Source: Burkholderiales bacterium | GTDB lineage: Bacteria > Pseudomonadota > Gammaproteobacteria > Burkholderiales > JAHFRG01 | Reading direction: 5' to 3' | Assembly (NCBI GenBank): GCA_035518095.1 | Contig: DATIXX010000058.1 | Span: 1-36,823 of the forward strand | DNA length: 36,823 bases | Shown: piece by piece, positions 13,313 through 21,291 of the stretch | How the letters are laid out: each line of letters begins with the position of its first letter | Position numbering within the stretch: position 1 is the first letter of the stretch | Translations under genes and position numbers: made by a program | The notes under the pieces: generated by a model | What the model saw: the letters and a program-made list of their open reading frames with translations, nothing else | Database searches by the model: none | What the model was told of the DNA's origin: nothing

Positions 13313-15451
13313 TCAAGCCCGCGCGATTTCAACCCGGTTATCTGACTGACAACCCGCTCCGCCTAAATTACAGTGCGCCGACGAAGTCGTTGAATTCACT
13401 GCCGAGCCGTTGCGGCTCAACCCCGGCCAATAGCCCAAATTGGATACTGCCAATCCTTCAAAAACATCGTTGCTCAATTCCGCCTTACCTTCAAACGAGC
13501 CGCGATCGTTGAATACGCGCACGTAGTCACCATTCTTGATGTTGCGAGATGCCGCATCCTTCGGGTGAATAACAACGGTCTGCTCGCCTTGACGTTTCTG
13601 CTGAACCGTCTCATTTGCATATTGCGAATTCAGAAACGCATGCGGCTTGGGAGAAATCAGGCTGATCGGGTAGCGCTTGGCGAGTTTCTCATCCGCACCG
13701 GATGCCTCGGTTGGCGGAATATAGTCCGGAACGGCGTTAACTGGATCACCGGGTTGCATCTCATTGTAGCCATTGCGCCAGACAGGGACGATAAAGTTGC
13801 CGTTTTCGGCTGCGCTGGCTTTGAACTCGCATTTTCCGGATGGGGTCTTGAAGTTGCCTTGGGCGTGAGGTGCGCGCTTGTCGGGCGCGCCGACATTGAG
13901 GCGCATCCACCCCACTTCCTTGAGCTTCTCCAGAGTGATTCCTTTCAAGGCGGGCGAATTCCAGTCGTACATCTTCATCAGCAACTCGTCATCGGTCAAT
14001 TTCCAGTAGTCATCATTGAAGCCCATGGTCTTTGCAAGACGACGGAACATCTCAATGTTAGACACGCATTCCCCGGGAGCCGGGATCGCCGGTTGGTTGA
14101 GCATCATGTAGAGATGACCCCAGGTGACCTGGAGGTCATACTGCTCGGCCTGCAACGTTGCCGGGAGGAGGATATCGGCGTAACGCGCAGTGTCCGTAAT
14201 GAACAATTCGCTTACCACCGTAAACAGATCCTCGCGCTGTAGACCCTTGATCAGCTTATTTGCGTTTTGTTGCTGAGACACAGGATTGGAGTTGTGTATA
14301 AACACGGACATGAGAGGTGGATCGAGTTTCTTCTCACCCGTGAGTGCTGCTCCGAGGTCAAGCTCGTTGACGACGCGCGTGCCGGGTTTGATCCAGTCGG
14401 GCCGCTGGATGAAGTCGAAATTGAACGGGAACTCCCAAATCGGCATCTCGACCGCGCCGCCACCGACATGGCGCCAGGCACCCACCAGTGCCGGCAAGGA
14501 GGTGACCAGGCGGACCGCGTCACCGCCGCCCGGACAGCGCTCGAGGGCCACGCCTTCGCGAATCGCCGAAGGCTGGCTGGTGGCATATTCGCGTGCCAGC
14601 TTGCGAATATCCTCGGCTGGCACGCCGGTAATCGCTGCCACCTTCTCCGGGGTATATTTGGCGGCGCGGACTTTTAAGTCCTCGTAACCGATCGTGTATT
14701 TCTTCACGTAGTCGTGATCCACCAGGTCCTCGCCAATGATCACGTTCATCATGCCCAGCGCCAGCGCTCCATCCGTTCCAGGCCGAATCGCAATGTGCCA
14801 ATCGCCCTGTTTCGCCGTCCGCGTGCGGATCGGATCGATGACCACGATCTTCGCGCCATTCTTCTTCGCCTTGAGGATAAAGGGCCACGCATGCAAGTTG
14901 GTGGTCAGCATGTTCATCGCCCATACGATGATGTACTTGGAATAAGCAAGGCTTTCCACGTCGAGCCCGCCCGTCGGGCCCACGGTCATGATCCAGGCGG
15001 TGGAGGAGCCCGACTCGCAGTAGCACTTTTCGCCGATGGTGGCGCCAAGCCGGTTGAAGAAGGCGTCGCCGCTGGTCAGCCCGTTCAGGGTTCCCTGATT
15101 TCCCAGGTAACAGTGATTTATGATCGCCTGGGAGCCGTATTTGGCGATGATCTCGGTCCAGCGCTTCTTGATCTCGGCGAGCGCCTCATCGTAGGAGATC
15201 CGCTTGAACTGCCCGCCTCCTTTGGGACCGACGCGCTTCATCGCATACAGCAGGCGGTCGGGATTGTAGTGGTGCTCGGCATAGTCCTTGAGCTTCACGC
15301 AAAGACCGCCGCGGGTCATCGGGTGATCCGGGTCGCCCGTTACCTCCACCAATTTGCCGTCCTCGACATGGTATAAAAAAGCGCAGGTATCGGGACAGTC
15401 CTGGGGGCAAGCGCCTCTAACAATACGGGTTTCACTCACATGCACTGCCAT
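13313..15451 (-). CDS. Molybdopterin-dependent oxidoreductase (DMSO reductase superfamily) with an N-terminal [4Fe-4S] site
   Basis: 712 residues from ATG 15451, chosen because AAGGAG precedes it by 7 bases; a 20-codon upstream extension has none. Cys15, Cys19, Cys23 and Cys51 form a C-x3-C-x3-C-x27-C cluster motif. The bis-MGD domains follow: GGLCVKLKDYAEHHYNPDR, ISYDEALAEI, CYCESGSSTAWIM, KIVVIDPIRTRTAKQGDWHI with RPGTDGALALGMMN, then EQYDLQVTWGHLYMM and a C-terminal barrel. The superfamily reduces or oxidises S-, N- or formate-type substrates. There is no Tat signal, so this one is cytosolic, and no beta (Fe-S) or membrane subunit is adjacent. It resembles the formate dehydrogenase / BisC-like single-subunit group. 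Substrate and metal (Mo or W) are not determinable here. Confidence 0.85.
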   Translation of the reverse strand: MAVHVSETRIVRGACPQDCPDTCAFLYHVEDGKLVEVTGDPDHPMTRGGLCVKLKDYAEHHYNPDRLLYAMKRVGPKGGGQFKRISYDEALAEIKKRWTEIIAKYGSQAIINHCYLGNQGTLNGLTSGDAFFNRLGATIGEKCYCESGSSTAWIMTVGPTGGLDVESLAYSKYIIVWAMNMLTTNLHAWPFILKAKKNGAKIVVIDPIRTRTAKQGDWHIAIRPGTDGALALGMMNVIIGEDLVDHDYVKKYTIGYEDLKVRAAKYTPEKVAAITGVPAEDIRKLAREYATSQPSAIREGVALERCPGGGDAVRLVTSLPALVGAWRHVGGGAVEMPIWEFPFNFDFIQRPDWIKPGTRVVNELDLGAALTGEKKLDPPLMSVFIHNSNPVSQQQNANKLIKGLQREDLFTVVSELFITDTARYADILLPATLQAEQYDLQVTWGHLYMMLNQPAIPAPGECVSNIEMFRRLAKTMGFNDDYWKLTDDELLMKMYDWNSPALKGITLEKLKEVGWMRLNVGAPDKRAPHAQGNFKTPSGKCEFKASAAENGNFIVPVWRNGYNEMQPGDPVNAVPDYIPPTEASGADEKLAKRYPISLISPKPHAFLNSQYANETVQQKRQGEQTVVIHPKDAASRNIKNGDYVRVFNDRGSFEGKAELSNDVFEGLAVSNLGYWPGLSRNGSAVNSTTSSAHCNLGGAGCQSDNRVEIARA

Positions 15452-15756
15452 GGTGGTTCTCCTTGGGGAAATGAGCCGGGACTTGATGCATTTAACTTTG
15501 CTCCCGATCAATTATCATGTCAACGGCCAAATCGAGCGACCCGCTCCCGGCGGAATTCCTCCCAAAAAACCTGACGCCCTGGGCTAGTCAGCTTAGAAGG
15601 GATTCTAGGAATTCAGGTCGGATTCTTCTGCGGAAAGCGAGAAGCCGAGAGTGAAATTTCGATTACGTCAAGAATGATACAGCCCCGACCCCCAGTTACT
15701 GCGCAAATTTAATTCTGCGATTACGGCCCGAATTTCGGGCTAGACTGACGACCGAG
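15452..15756. other. Intergenic region upstream of the molybdoenzyme
   Basis: About 305 bp without a gene. A perfect GCCCGAA/TTCGGGC hairpin lies at 15726-15740, just downstream of the DUF4824 stop on the minus strand. It lacks a clear U-run, so it may be a weak or factor-dependent terminator. The promoter for the molybdoenzyme must be here but is not obvious. Confidence 0.4.
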
Positions 15757-16629
15757 TTATTCCGTTACCTTCGTCGCCGAAACAATCCAGGGCTCATGAT
15801 CCCGGCCGAAAGCCACAGCCACCTCATAATGCTTAGGCTGTTCACCCGGTTTCGTATACGGATTCCGCGGGTTCATATCCTTTAATTCGCCGATGAATCT
15901 ATACGGAACATTTATGGTGGTTCCAAGCGTTACGAGATAGCCCATCAGAGTCGGCCCGCCATTAACTTGGTTTAGTTCGGGCCTTATCTGTCCGCGAATG
16001 ATTGCGTATTTCGATCGGTCGGGGTAGCGCGCGCGAAGCGTTGCATCATCGAGTCCAGCATCCACCGCATACAAACGGTTCGATATGTTTTCCTCCTGCC
16101 AGATCATGTTTTTCCTCACATCCGGACACAGTTCGCAATCGTACGTTTTTTGGTCGGGCCAGCAAGAAGGATCTATCGCGTCTTTCATTTGCTTAATCGC
16201 GGTCTGGTACGCCGTACCGTCAAGCTCGAGTACGATAAATACTTCTTTTTCTCGCATGTTCCGGTAATGGCTGAATGCATCCCTATCGCTTACGGGCATG
16301 CTGACGTCAAATCCCAGCTGGGCAAGCTTCGCTTTGTCCAGCCATTTCGGGGACCCGCTAGGAATATATCCGACGAATCCAGTAATGTTCCTGCAGTAGC
16401 TCTTTCCTAGCCACCAAGGGTTCTCCTGAGGTATGCGCCAATTTAGGTTAAGCTCCATCCCACTGCCTTCTTTATCCGTATACGTTTTGGTCAGCTCGCG
16501 GTCAGTGAGCTTAAGTTCGCTCTCTATGCTGCTGCGGTTGTAGGTTACCGAAGCCAGCACAAAGCCGTTTGCGACTAGAATCACAAGTACGCCGGAGATC
16601 AAAATAAATTTAAAGCCCGGCTTCTTCAT
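15757..16629 (-). CDS. DUF4824 family membrane-anchored protein
   Basis: 290 residues from ATG 16629. This start overlaps the stop of the DUF2157 gene by 4 bp (ATGA); a longer reading begins deep inside that gene and is rejected. Residues 5-27 form one hydrophobic anchor (FILISGVLVILVANGFVLAS). The exported part contains LNLNWRIPQENPWWLGKSY, a region of paired cysteines (CWPDQKTYDCELCPDV) and AFGRDHEPWIVSATKV at the C-terminus. This matches DUF4824, a family that regularly follows a DUF2157 membrane protein; the function of both is unknown. The four cysteines in the middle suggest disulphides or a metal site in the periplasm (inference). Confidence 0.8.
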   Translation of the reverse strand: MKKPGFKFILISGVLVILVANGFVLASVTYNRSSIESELKLTDRELTKTYTDKEGSGMELNLNWRIPQENPWWLGKSYCRNITGFVGYIPSGSPKWLDKAKLAQLGFDVSMPVSDRDAFSHYRNMREKEVFIVLELDGTAYQTAIKQMKDAIDPSCWPDQKTYDCELCPDVRKNMIWQEENISNRLYAVDAGLDDATLRARYPDRSKYAIIRGQIRPELNQVNGGPTLMGYLVTLGTTINVPYRFIGELKDMNPRNPYTKPGEQPKHYEVAVAFGRDHEPWIVSATKVTE

Positions 16630-17720
16630 TTCGTGCCCTCCAGTCCTAGATTTCTTTCCATTGACCGAAGGCGCTTCATAATCGCCAGGAACAATACGGC
16701 AGTCAAGCCCACGACGAGAAAGAACAAGTACTTCGGCATGATATCCCACCACCAGTCGTAAAATTTGCTGTACAGGAATATCACGAAGAACGTCGCGCCG
16801 GTGTTAACCACCTCCGGCCAGTGCTTGCGTATGCCAAGCCAAACGGCCGCTGCACTCGAGAGAAATCCGAGCACCTGATAGCTATTCTTGATTAATTCAC
16901 GACCCCAATCCAGGTAGCTTCCCTCCGGCCAGTTTGCCAGGACCAGCGTGGGCAGCAAGGTTGTAAGCAGGCCAAAAATTCGGTATACGCCGGCAAACTT
17001 GTCGAAATGTTCGTGTTTGATTATCAGTGGCGTGATGAAAAGGAGCACCGCCGCCGGAAAAAAATCCTCCGGCCGCCCACCGAAATCCAACCAGTAAAAA
17101 CCGGCCCATGTCCCCGCGCGCGCGGCAATGTATGCCGTAATGCAAAGGATGCCGGCAATGAGCAGCAGTCTTAATTCAAAAGCATAGGCCAGCAAGAATC
17201 CGTAGCCCGCCCAAACGAGAAAAGCACGGTCGGATGGAGTAACGTTGAAAATTATCCCCAGCATAGAAATATTGAGCACAAAACAGGCAAAGGCCACCAT
17301 CGCTGCGAGTTTAGTGAAGTACCCGCTGGAATCGCGGCGACTAACCATCATTGTCAGGGCGAAAGTCAGAAGCGAGGCTACGACCAGGATCGCGGTCTGC
17401 GTTTTTTCCCCAAAATCACCCCAAAATTGACGGAAAAGGAAAAACACGCTTGCCGCAAGCGCGAGCGCCCCGAACAAGGAGGCTGCACGCATGCCCAGCG
17501 AAAGCTGTCTGGATTTTACATCCTGGTCAACGTCATAGGATCCGACAAACTTTGAAACAAGCTCATCGTGGTATTTTCTGATTCTGTTTTTGGTTTCATC
17601 GTCAAACTTGAAAACGCCCTCGTGTTCCAGCCTTTCTAGCTCGCGGTGAAAAACCCTGACGTCGTCCGTTCTTTCCTGGGCGGCGCTTTTACTGGTTGCG
17701 CCCCCGCTCAAGTCGCGCAT
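16626..17720 (-). CDS. DUF2157 family polytopic membrane protein
   Basis: 364 residues. A charged N-terminal cytosolic domain of about 80 residues is followed by roughly ten hydrophobic segments (ASLFGALALAASVFFLF, TAILVVASLLTFALTM, FLVWAGYGFLLAYAFEL and others) and a short basic tail. The arrangement and the downstream overlapping DUF4824 gene identify it as DUF2157. No transport or enzymatic motif is visible. The 4-bp ATGA overlap means the two proteins are made together, so a membrane complex is a reasonable inference. A GTG or ATG further in is possible, but the ATG at 17720 gives the full N-terminal domain. Confidence 0.8.
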   Translation of the reverse strand: MRDLSGGATSKSAAQERTDDVRVFHRELERLEHEGVFKFDDETKNRIRKYHDELVSKFVGSYDVDQDVKSRQLSLGMRAASLFGALALAASVFFLFRQFWGDFGEKTQTAILVVASLLTFALTMMVSRRDSSGYFTKLAAMVAFACFVLNISMLGIIFNVTPSDRAFLVWAGYGFLLAYAFELRLLLIAGILCITAYIAARAGTWAGFYWLDFGGRPEDFFPAAVLLFITPLIIKHEHFDKFAGVYRIFGLLTTLLPTLVLANWPEGSYLDWGRELIKNSYQVLGFLSSAAAVWLGIRKHWPEVVNTGATFFVIFLYSKFYDWWWDIMPKYLFFLVVGLTAVLFLAIMKRLRSMERNLGLEGTK

Positions 17721-17855
17721 TCTTTATTCCCCGCCAATTACCGCACGAAAAAGCATTGTCGCATTTTTGCTGTAGAAAGCTAAATATTGGAAGTGAAAAT
17801 TCCATCGCTTCAAAACATAATTCGATCGTGATTCATTTTGTTTCTTCGCGCTTGG

Positions 17856-18295
17856 TTAGGTCATGACCAGAAAAATAATCAAAGCCAGTATGCTCAGAAT
17901 ATTCCGCACCGTATGTAATTTGCCCCAATGCGACAAGAGTTGGCGCGTGACCTGAGAATTTTTTTCCAGCCCAGGGGCAAGGAGTTTCTTGTTTGTGGGC
18001 ATGATCACGATCAGCGTGAAGGGTATAACTGAACTGAGCAACAGGCCGCCGATGAGCCACCAGATGCTTGACCCGGCAAACCAGGCTGTGACCGAGGCGA
18101 TCAAACCAAAGCCGCGAGCGAAGCCTGCATGATCGCCGCCTGTCGATAGCTGACGGGAAACACGGCTGCTGCGAGTTCAGCGCCGCATTCCATCCGGGCT
18201 GGATGCTCGACGAAGTTGATGTACACTGCCGCGCCCGAAAAAAGTGCGCAACAAAGAGTGGCAATGAACTGAGCGACAGATTGGAGCGATATCAT
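17856..18295 (-). pseudogene. DUF1772 (anthrone oxygenase-like) membrane protein, disrupted by one frameshift
   Basis: The first part, from ATG 18295, reads FIATLCCALFSGAAVYINFVEHPAR and on to AIMQASLAALV, then stops at TGA 18101-18103. The second part continues in another frame from 18104: IASVTAWFAGSSIWWLIGG, then PFTLIVIMPTNKKLLAPG, LLSHWGKLHTVRN and a last membrane segment. Together they make one continuous DUF1772 protein of about 145 residues with four membrane segments. Adding a single G in the GG of TTGGTTTG restores the frame (ASLAALGLIASV). The joined sequence shows no other damage, so the break is recent, a sequencing error, or recoded. The family is related to anthrone oxygenases but mostly uncharacterised in bacteria. 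Confidence 0.75.
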
Positions 18296-18467
18296 AAAAC
18301 CAGGGCCTTGAACACCCAATATTCTAATTCAACGGCACGGCCCCAGCTTCATGCGGAAGCAACCCGAGTTCCAATCTGGTTCGGCAGTCTGCACTCAATG
18401 TTAGCTGTCAACCAAAAGAGAAATTTCCCTGACCACCAATCGGTAGATTCGCCGTTCGAGCCCAAAT

Positions 18468-18500
18468 AAAAAAGGCAGGGTCCAAGTCCTGCCTTTTTTA
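18468..18500. terminator. Rho-independent terminator (bidirectional)
   Basis: AAAAAAGGCAGG (18468-18479) and CCTGCCTTTTTT (18488-18499) are perfect inverted copies with an 8-base loop. The stem ends in a run of six T on either strand. It sits 43 bp after the stop of the small lipoprotein gene on the minus strand and would end that transcript. Confidence 0.88.
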
Positions 18501-18542
18501 AAGATGAAGAGAAATTACCTCTTCATACTGATGGCGCACAGA

Positions 18543-18791
18543 TCATCTTGGGTAAATTTGATTGATCATTCGATCTTGCTGATCGTCGTCCTCATAGAAA
18601 CGCGGGTTAGTTATGTCCATCCCGGTATAGGCTTGACCGTTCATGTCTTGACCGTTCGCATTGTACGAGAATGCTCCCGTTTCCGGGCTGGTCCTGTACG
18701 ATTGTTGTGATGTCATTTCCGGACCCGACGCACATGCACACAAGAGTAAGGTGGCGATGATACCTAGAAGGACTTTTAGAAGGGCTTTCAT
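18543..18791 (-). CDS. Small lipoprotein of unknown function
   Basis: 82 residues from ATG 18791, preceded by GGGAGG at the right distance. A longer GTG-initiated reading would swallow this ribosome site. Signal sequence KALLKVLLGIIATLLLCAC carries a lipobox (LCAC) with the lipidated Cys near residue 18. The mature 65 residues are polar, rich in Asn, Gln, Asp and Tyr, with two Tyr/Gly-containing segments (GAFSYNANGQ, GQAYTGMDI). I know no family. The gene has its own strong promoter, a tandem regulatory site and a terminator, so it is a stand-alone regulated transcription unit, probably an envelope stress or surface protein (inference). Confidence 0.75.
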   Translation of the reverse strand: MKALLKVLLGIIATLLLCACASGPEMTSQQSYRTSPETGAFSYNANGQDMNGQAYTGMDITNPRFYEDDDQQDRMINQIYPR

Positions 18792-18835
18792 GGAACCTCC
18801 CACATTGATGCGTCAATTGGGATTACTGTGGCATG

Positions 18836-18864
18836 ATTCTATGGCGAGCAGATTTCGATGTCAA
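18836..18864 (-). promoter_or_regulatory. Sigma-70 promoter of the small lipoprotein gene
   Basis: On the minus strand TTGACA (18864-18859), a 17-bp spacer and TAGAAT (18841-18836). The -35 is perfect and the -10 has five of six bases. The predicted start is near 18829, giving a leader of about 38 nt that contains the GGGAGG ribosome site. Confidence 0.75.
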
Positions 18865-18880
18865 TACGTCAAATCGTTTT

Positions 18881-18895
18881 GTTACACTTTGTTAC
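18881..18895 (-). promoter_or_regulatory. Tandem GTAAC-N5-GTAAC site (CpxR/OmpR-type response regulator box)
   Basis: The minus strand reads GTAACAAAGTGTAAC: two direct copies spaced one helical turn apart, centred about 59 bp upstream of the predicted start and just above the -35. Known CpxR boxes have the form GTAAA-N5-GTAAA, and other OmpR-family regulators also bind direct repeats on one face. An activator site for an envelope-stress regulator is a plausible reading; the regulator itself is not in the window. Confidence 0.5.
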
Positions 18896-19349
18896 AATTC
18901 CGAATTAAGTTGCGAAATGGGATGGCGCCATTTGGTCAGGGTTGAAACTGCCGGTGGTGAGTTATTGGATTCAAGCGAGCTCCGTCTAGGTGGTGTCCGC
19001 GATTGGCCGAGGCAGTGTGAAAACGCTAAATTTCGAGAAACAGGTTAGCAGTTTCTCCACGCGAGGCTCATTGTCTCGCAGTGCATTGCCCCTACATTCC
19101 ACTCAGGGCGCAGTCGAAGAAGCTTGGTGTGCAAACGAGGACGAGTCCATATACGGACAGGTGGGGAAAAAATGGGTTAACGGGTCAAAGTCGAATTTAT
19201 TCGCCCTGCCGATGGATCGTGAATTTCCGCGCCGCGGAAGCGACAATCCAAATAATTTGTCTAGTGCGACTGTCTTCGCGCCCTGTGACAGCCTGGGTCA
19301 ACAACTGGCTTTCATTGTTTTACGGTAGCGCGAAAGCGATATTTCAAGT
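18896..19349. other. Gene-free stretch between the small lipoprotein promoter and the TAXI gene
   Basis: About 450 bp in which I find no supported gene. Short overlapping plus frames (18990-19353) resemble nothing I recognise and have no ribosome site. The segment AGGTGGTGTCC near 18987 resembles the end of the IS3-family element at 26.7 kb over only about a dozen bases, too short to call a remnant. Confidence 0.35.
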
Positions 19350-20699
19350 TTAGGCCATGCTATCCATAAGTTGGGTGCGCACGAAAATGATATGCTCGCG
19401 GAGCGCGTAGAATTGGTCGGCGAACGACCGCGGCATTTTCATTCTGTTGACTGCCTTCTCGATGTCATCAAGCCGCCCGAGCATTTCTTCCCGGTTCTCA
19501 GGTACTGTGGCTGCACGCATATCCCTTTCTAGAGCCAGTAAAGCACCGTACCAACGATTGATGCGCGACCTGACGCGCCAGCGATATAACGCGGGCGTCA
19601 TGCGTAATCCCGGGATCAACAGAACAACAATCGGGACTAATATTACCAACATGCGGTCTGCGAAACTGGCTAGCCAGAACGGCAGATGCCGATAGAGAAA
19701 ACTCTTACCCGATGTGTAGTAACGTTTCGCGTCATCGCTTATGCGAAATTCGTGTTCAAGCGGGGCCGGAAATTCGCCTGCGCGGCGCAGCAACCCGGCG
19801 CTTGCGTGCACCTCAGTCGCCGCCTCAATCAATAAATCGGATAACGCCGGATGCAAATCTTCGCGCGCGATGAGCTCGACCGTCGGTGCGATCAGGGAAA
19901 CATCATGGTCTGGAATGTTTTTTCCGAGATCGATGGACCCCATCGGAAGTTCCAGCGCATTTAAATACGGGAAGCGCCGGAGGTAGGCTTCTGCCTGTTC
20001 GAAATTCATCAGCTGAACCCCTGGTGTGAGAAATAGCTCGCGCATCACGTGCACGGTCGCGGAATCCCCCATTAGAAATGCGGCATCGATCTTCCCATGG
20101 ATAAGCGCCTGCGCGGCGTCTTCTCCGCTCAGATCCAGCAGTGCTGTCGAGCCGCCGGTCTCGATGCCATTGGCCTTGAGCAAGGCCAAGGCCAGAAATC
20201 GCGTCCCGCTGCCTTCCGGGCCGATCGCCAACCGCTTGCCGCTCAGTTCCGAAAGCCGCATGACAGGGGCTGCGCCCCGGTAAAAAATTTCAAGCGGTTC
20301 ATGGAAAATGCTTCCAAGCGACACCAACTTGTCAATGTTCTTCCCACCGGATACTCCCCCCTGAACAAACCCGATGTCGACGTGAAACGAAGGATTGTTC
20401 AGTCTGTTAAGATTTTCCAGCGAGCCCCCCGACGGGAGGATTCGCAGCTTCACGCCGCTGCGCGCCAATATTTTTTGGTACTTTTTGGCAGTGGTCTGGA
20501 AGGTGCTGCCCTCGGGGCCGCTGGTAATGGTGATGTGGTTTGGCGGCGCGGGATTGACGAACCGGATGGCGGCCCAAATCGCAAGTAAGCTAATCAGAAT
20601 TATTGGAACCAGCGTTATCGCGAGATCGCGCCACGAAATCTCCATCGACGGTAACACGCGCAGCTTGGGAATGATTTTGCGCATATCGTGCCGTGTCAT
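19350..20699 (-). CDS. TAXI family solute-binding protein with membrane anchors (TRAP transporter-associated type), orphan
   Basis: 449 residues. One N-terminal membrane segment (about 25-48, ITLVPIILISLLAIWAAI) precedes the binding domain: ITITSGPEGSTFQTTAKKY, then LRILPSGGSLENLNRL, VDIGFVQGG, LSELSGKRLAIGPEGSGTRFLA and AFLMGDSA, the ordered blocks of TAXI (TRAP-associated extracytoplasmic immunogenic) receptors. Near residue 345-370 a second hydrophobic segment (MLVILVPIVVLLIPGL) leads to a cytosolic tail with a predicted helical or coiled region (MLGRLDDIEKAVNRM). Classical TAXI proteins hand organic acids to a DctQM-type permease, but none is encoded here. The membrane-anchored double-TM form may be a sensor or uptake accessory (inference). 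Confidence 0.83.
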   Translation of the reverse strand: MTRHDMRKIIPKLRVLPSMEISWRDLAITLVPIILISLLAIWAAIRFVNPAPPNHITITSGPEGSTFQTTAKKYQKILARSGVKLRILPSGGSLENLNRLNNPSFHVDIGFVQGGVSGGKNIDKLVSLGSIFHEPLEIFYRGAAPVMRLSELSGKRLAIGPEGSGTRFLALALLKANGIETGGSTALLDLSGEDAAQALIHGKIDAAFLMGDSATVHVMRELFLTPGVQLMNFEQAEAYLRRFPYLNALELPMGSIDLGKNIPDHDVSLIAPTVELIAREDLHPALSDLLIEAATEVHASAGLLRRAGEFPAPLEHEFRISDDAKRYYTSGKSFLYRHLPFWLASFADRMLVILVPIVVLLIPGLRMTPALYRWRVRSRINRWYGALLALERDMRAATVPENREEMLGRLDDIEKAVNRMKMPRSFADQFYALREHIIFVRTQLMDSMA

Positions 20700-21291
20700 T
20701 TATGAAGTTTCGTTCTCTCGTCGTTGCATGTTTCGGTGCAACGCCGTGCCCCAGGCGACGGTTCTGGGGGATCTTCAGATTGCCAATTACAGACTGAAAA
20801 TCTGGCCACGATAAACGCAGGTTCGGCAATTAGATGAAAACTCATATTACTTCCGCTTTCCTCTTCAGCGCTTATTTTAATAAACACGCCAAAGAACATT
20901 TAGACTGAGCTATTTTGTTTACCAAAGCAAACGGCGAACAAGGGAAAAAGTGTAGCTCTAGGCACGCCTCGGCACGCTTCAGCGGCTGTAATGGTCAAAA
21001 ATCAAACCGGGTCAGCGTCGACTCGATTCAGGTTGCCTGTCAATCCGGCGTCCCGACGCGACGGAAACCACCGCTCCAAAAAATTCGCCCGCGCAAGTTT
21101 CGAGCCGGACTCGGGAAGCTATCGCGTTCCAGCGGCTATTGACCTAAGTCAGTCACTCCCGTCCACGTTAATCCATTGGCCGGTAGTTGCATCCACTACG
21201 ACTTTCCAAAACTTAAAGGGCTGCAGAATTGCAGCCCGTTTTTTGTCATTTCGAAAAAAACCACTCCGATCCAAATTTTTTGTCGTGACGT
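20700..21291. other. Gene-poor region upstream of the TAXI gene
   Basis: 592 bp with no convincing gene. A minus-strand frame near 21155-21250 reads KFWKVVVDATTGQWINVDGSD before a stop, which is protein-like but has no start or relatives I can name. The only firm structure is a GC-rich hairpin at 21218-21244. Confidence 0.35.
21218..21244 (+). terminator. Hairpin with T-run, possible terminator
   Basis: GGGCTGCA (21218-21225) and TGCAGCCC (21230-21237) are exact inverted copies around GAAT, followed by GTTTTTT on the plus strand. It has the form of an intrinsic terminator for plus-strand transcription, yet no plus gene ends here. It may end a small RNA or antisense transcript, or terminate DUF2950 mRNA in the other direction with a weaker tail. 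Confidence 0.5.

Noticed and set aside
14714-15376. 220-codon plus-strand ORF
   Set aside because: Antisense shadow of the molybdopterin oxidoreductase, whose motifs clearly place the gene on the minus strand.
18985-18998. AGGTGGTGTCC similar to the right end of the IS3 element
   Set aside because: Only about a dozen matching bases and no transposase remnant nearby; chance is likely.
18990-19353. Overlapping plus ORFs in the gene-free stretch
   Set aside because: No ribosome site, no recognisable sequence, and composition unlike the neighbouring genes.
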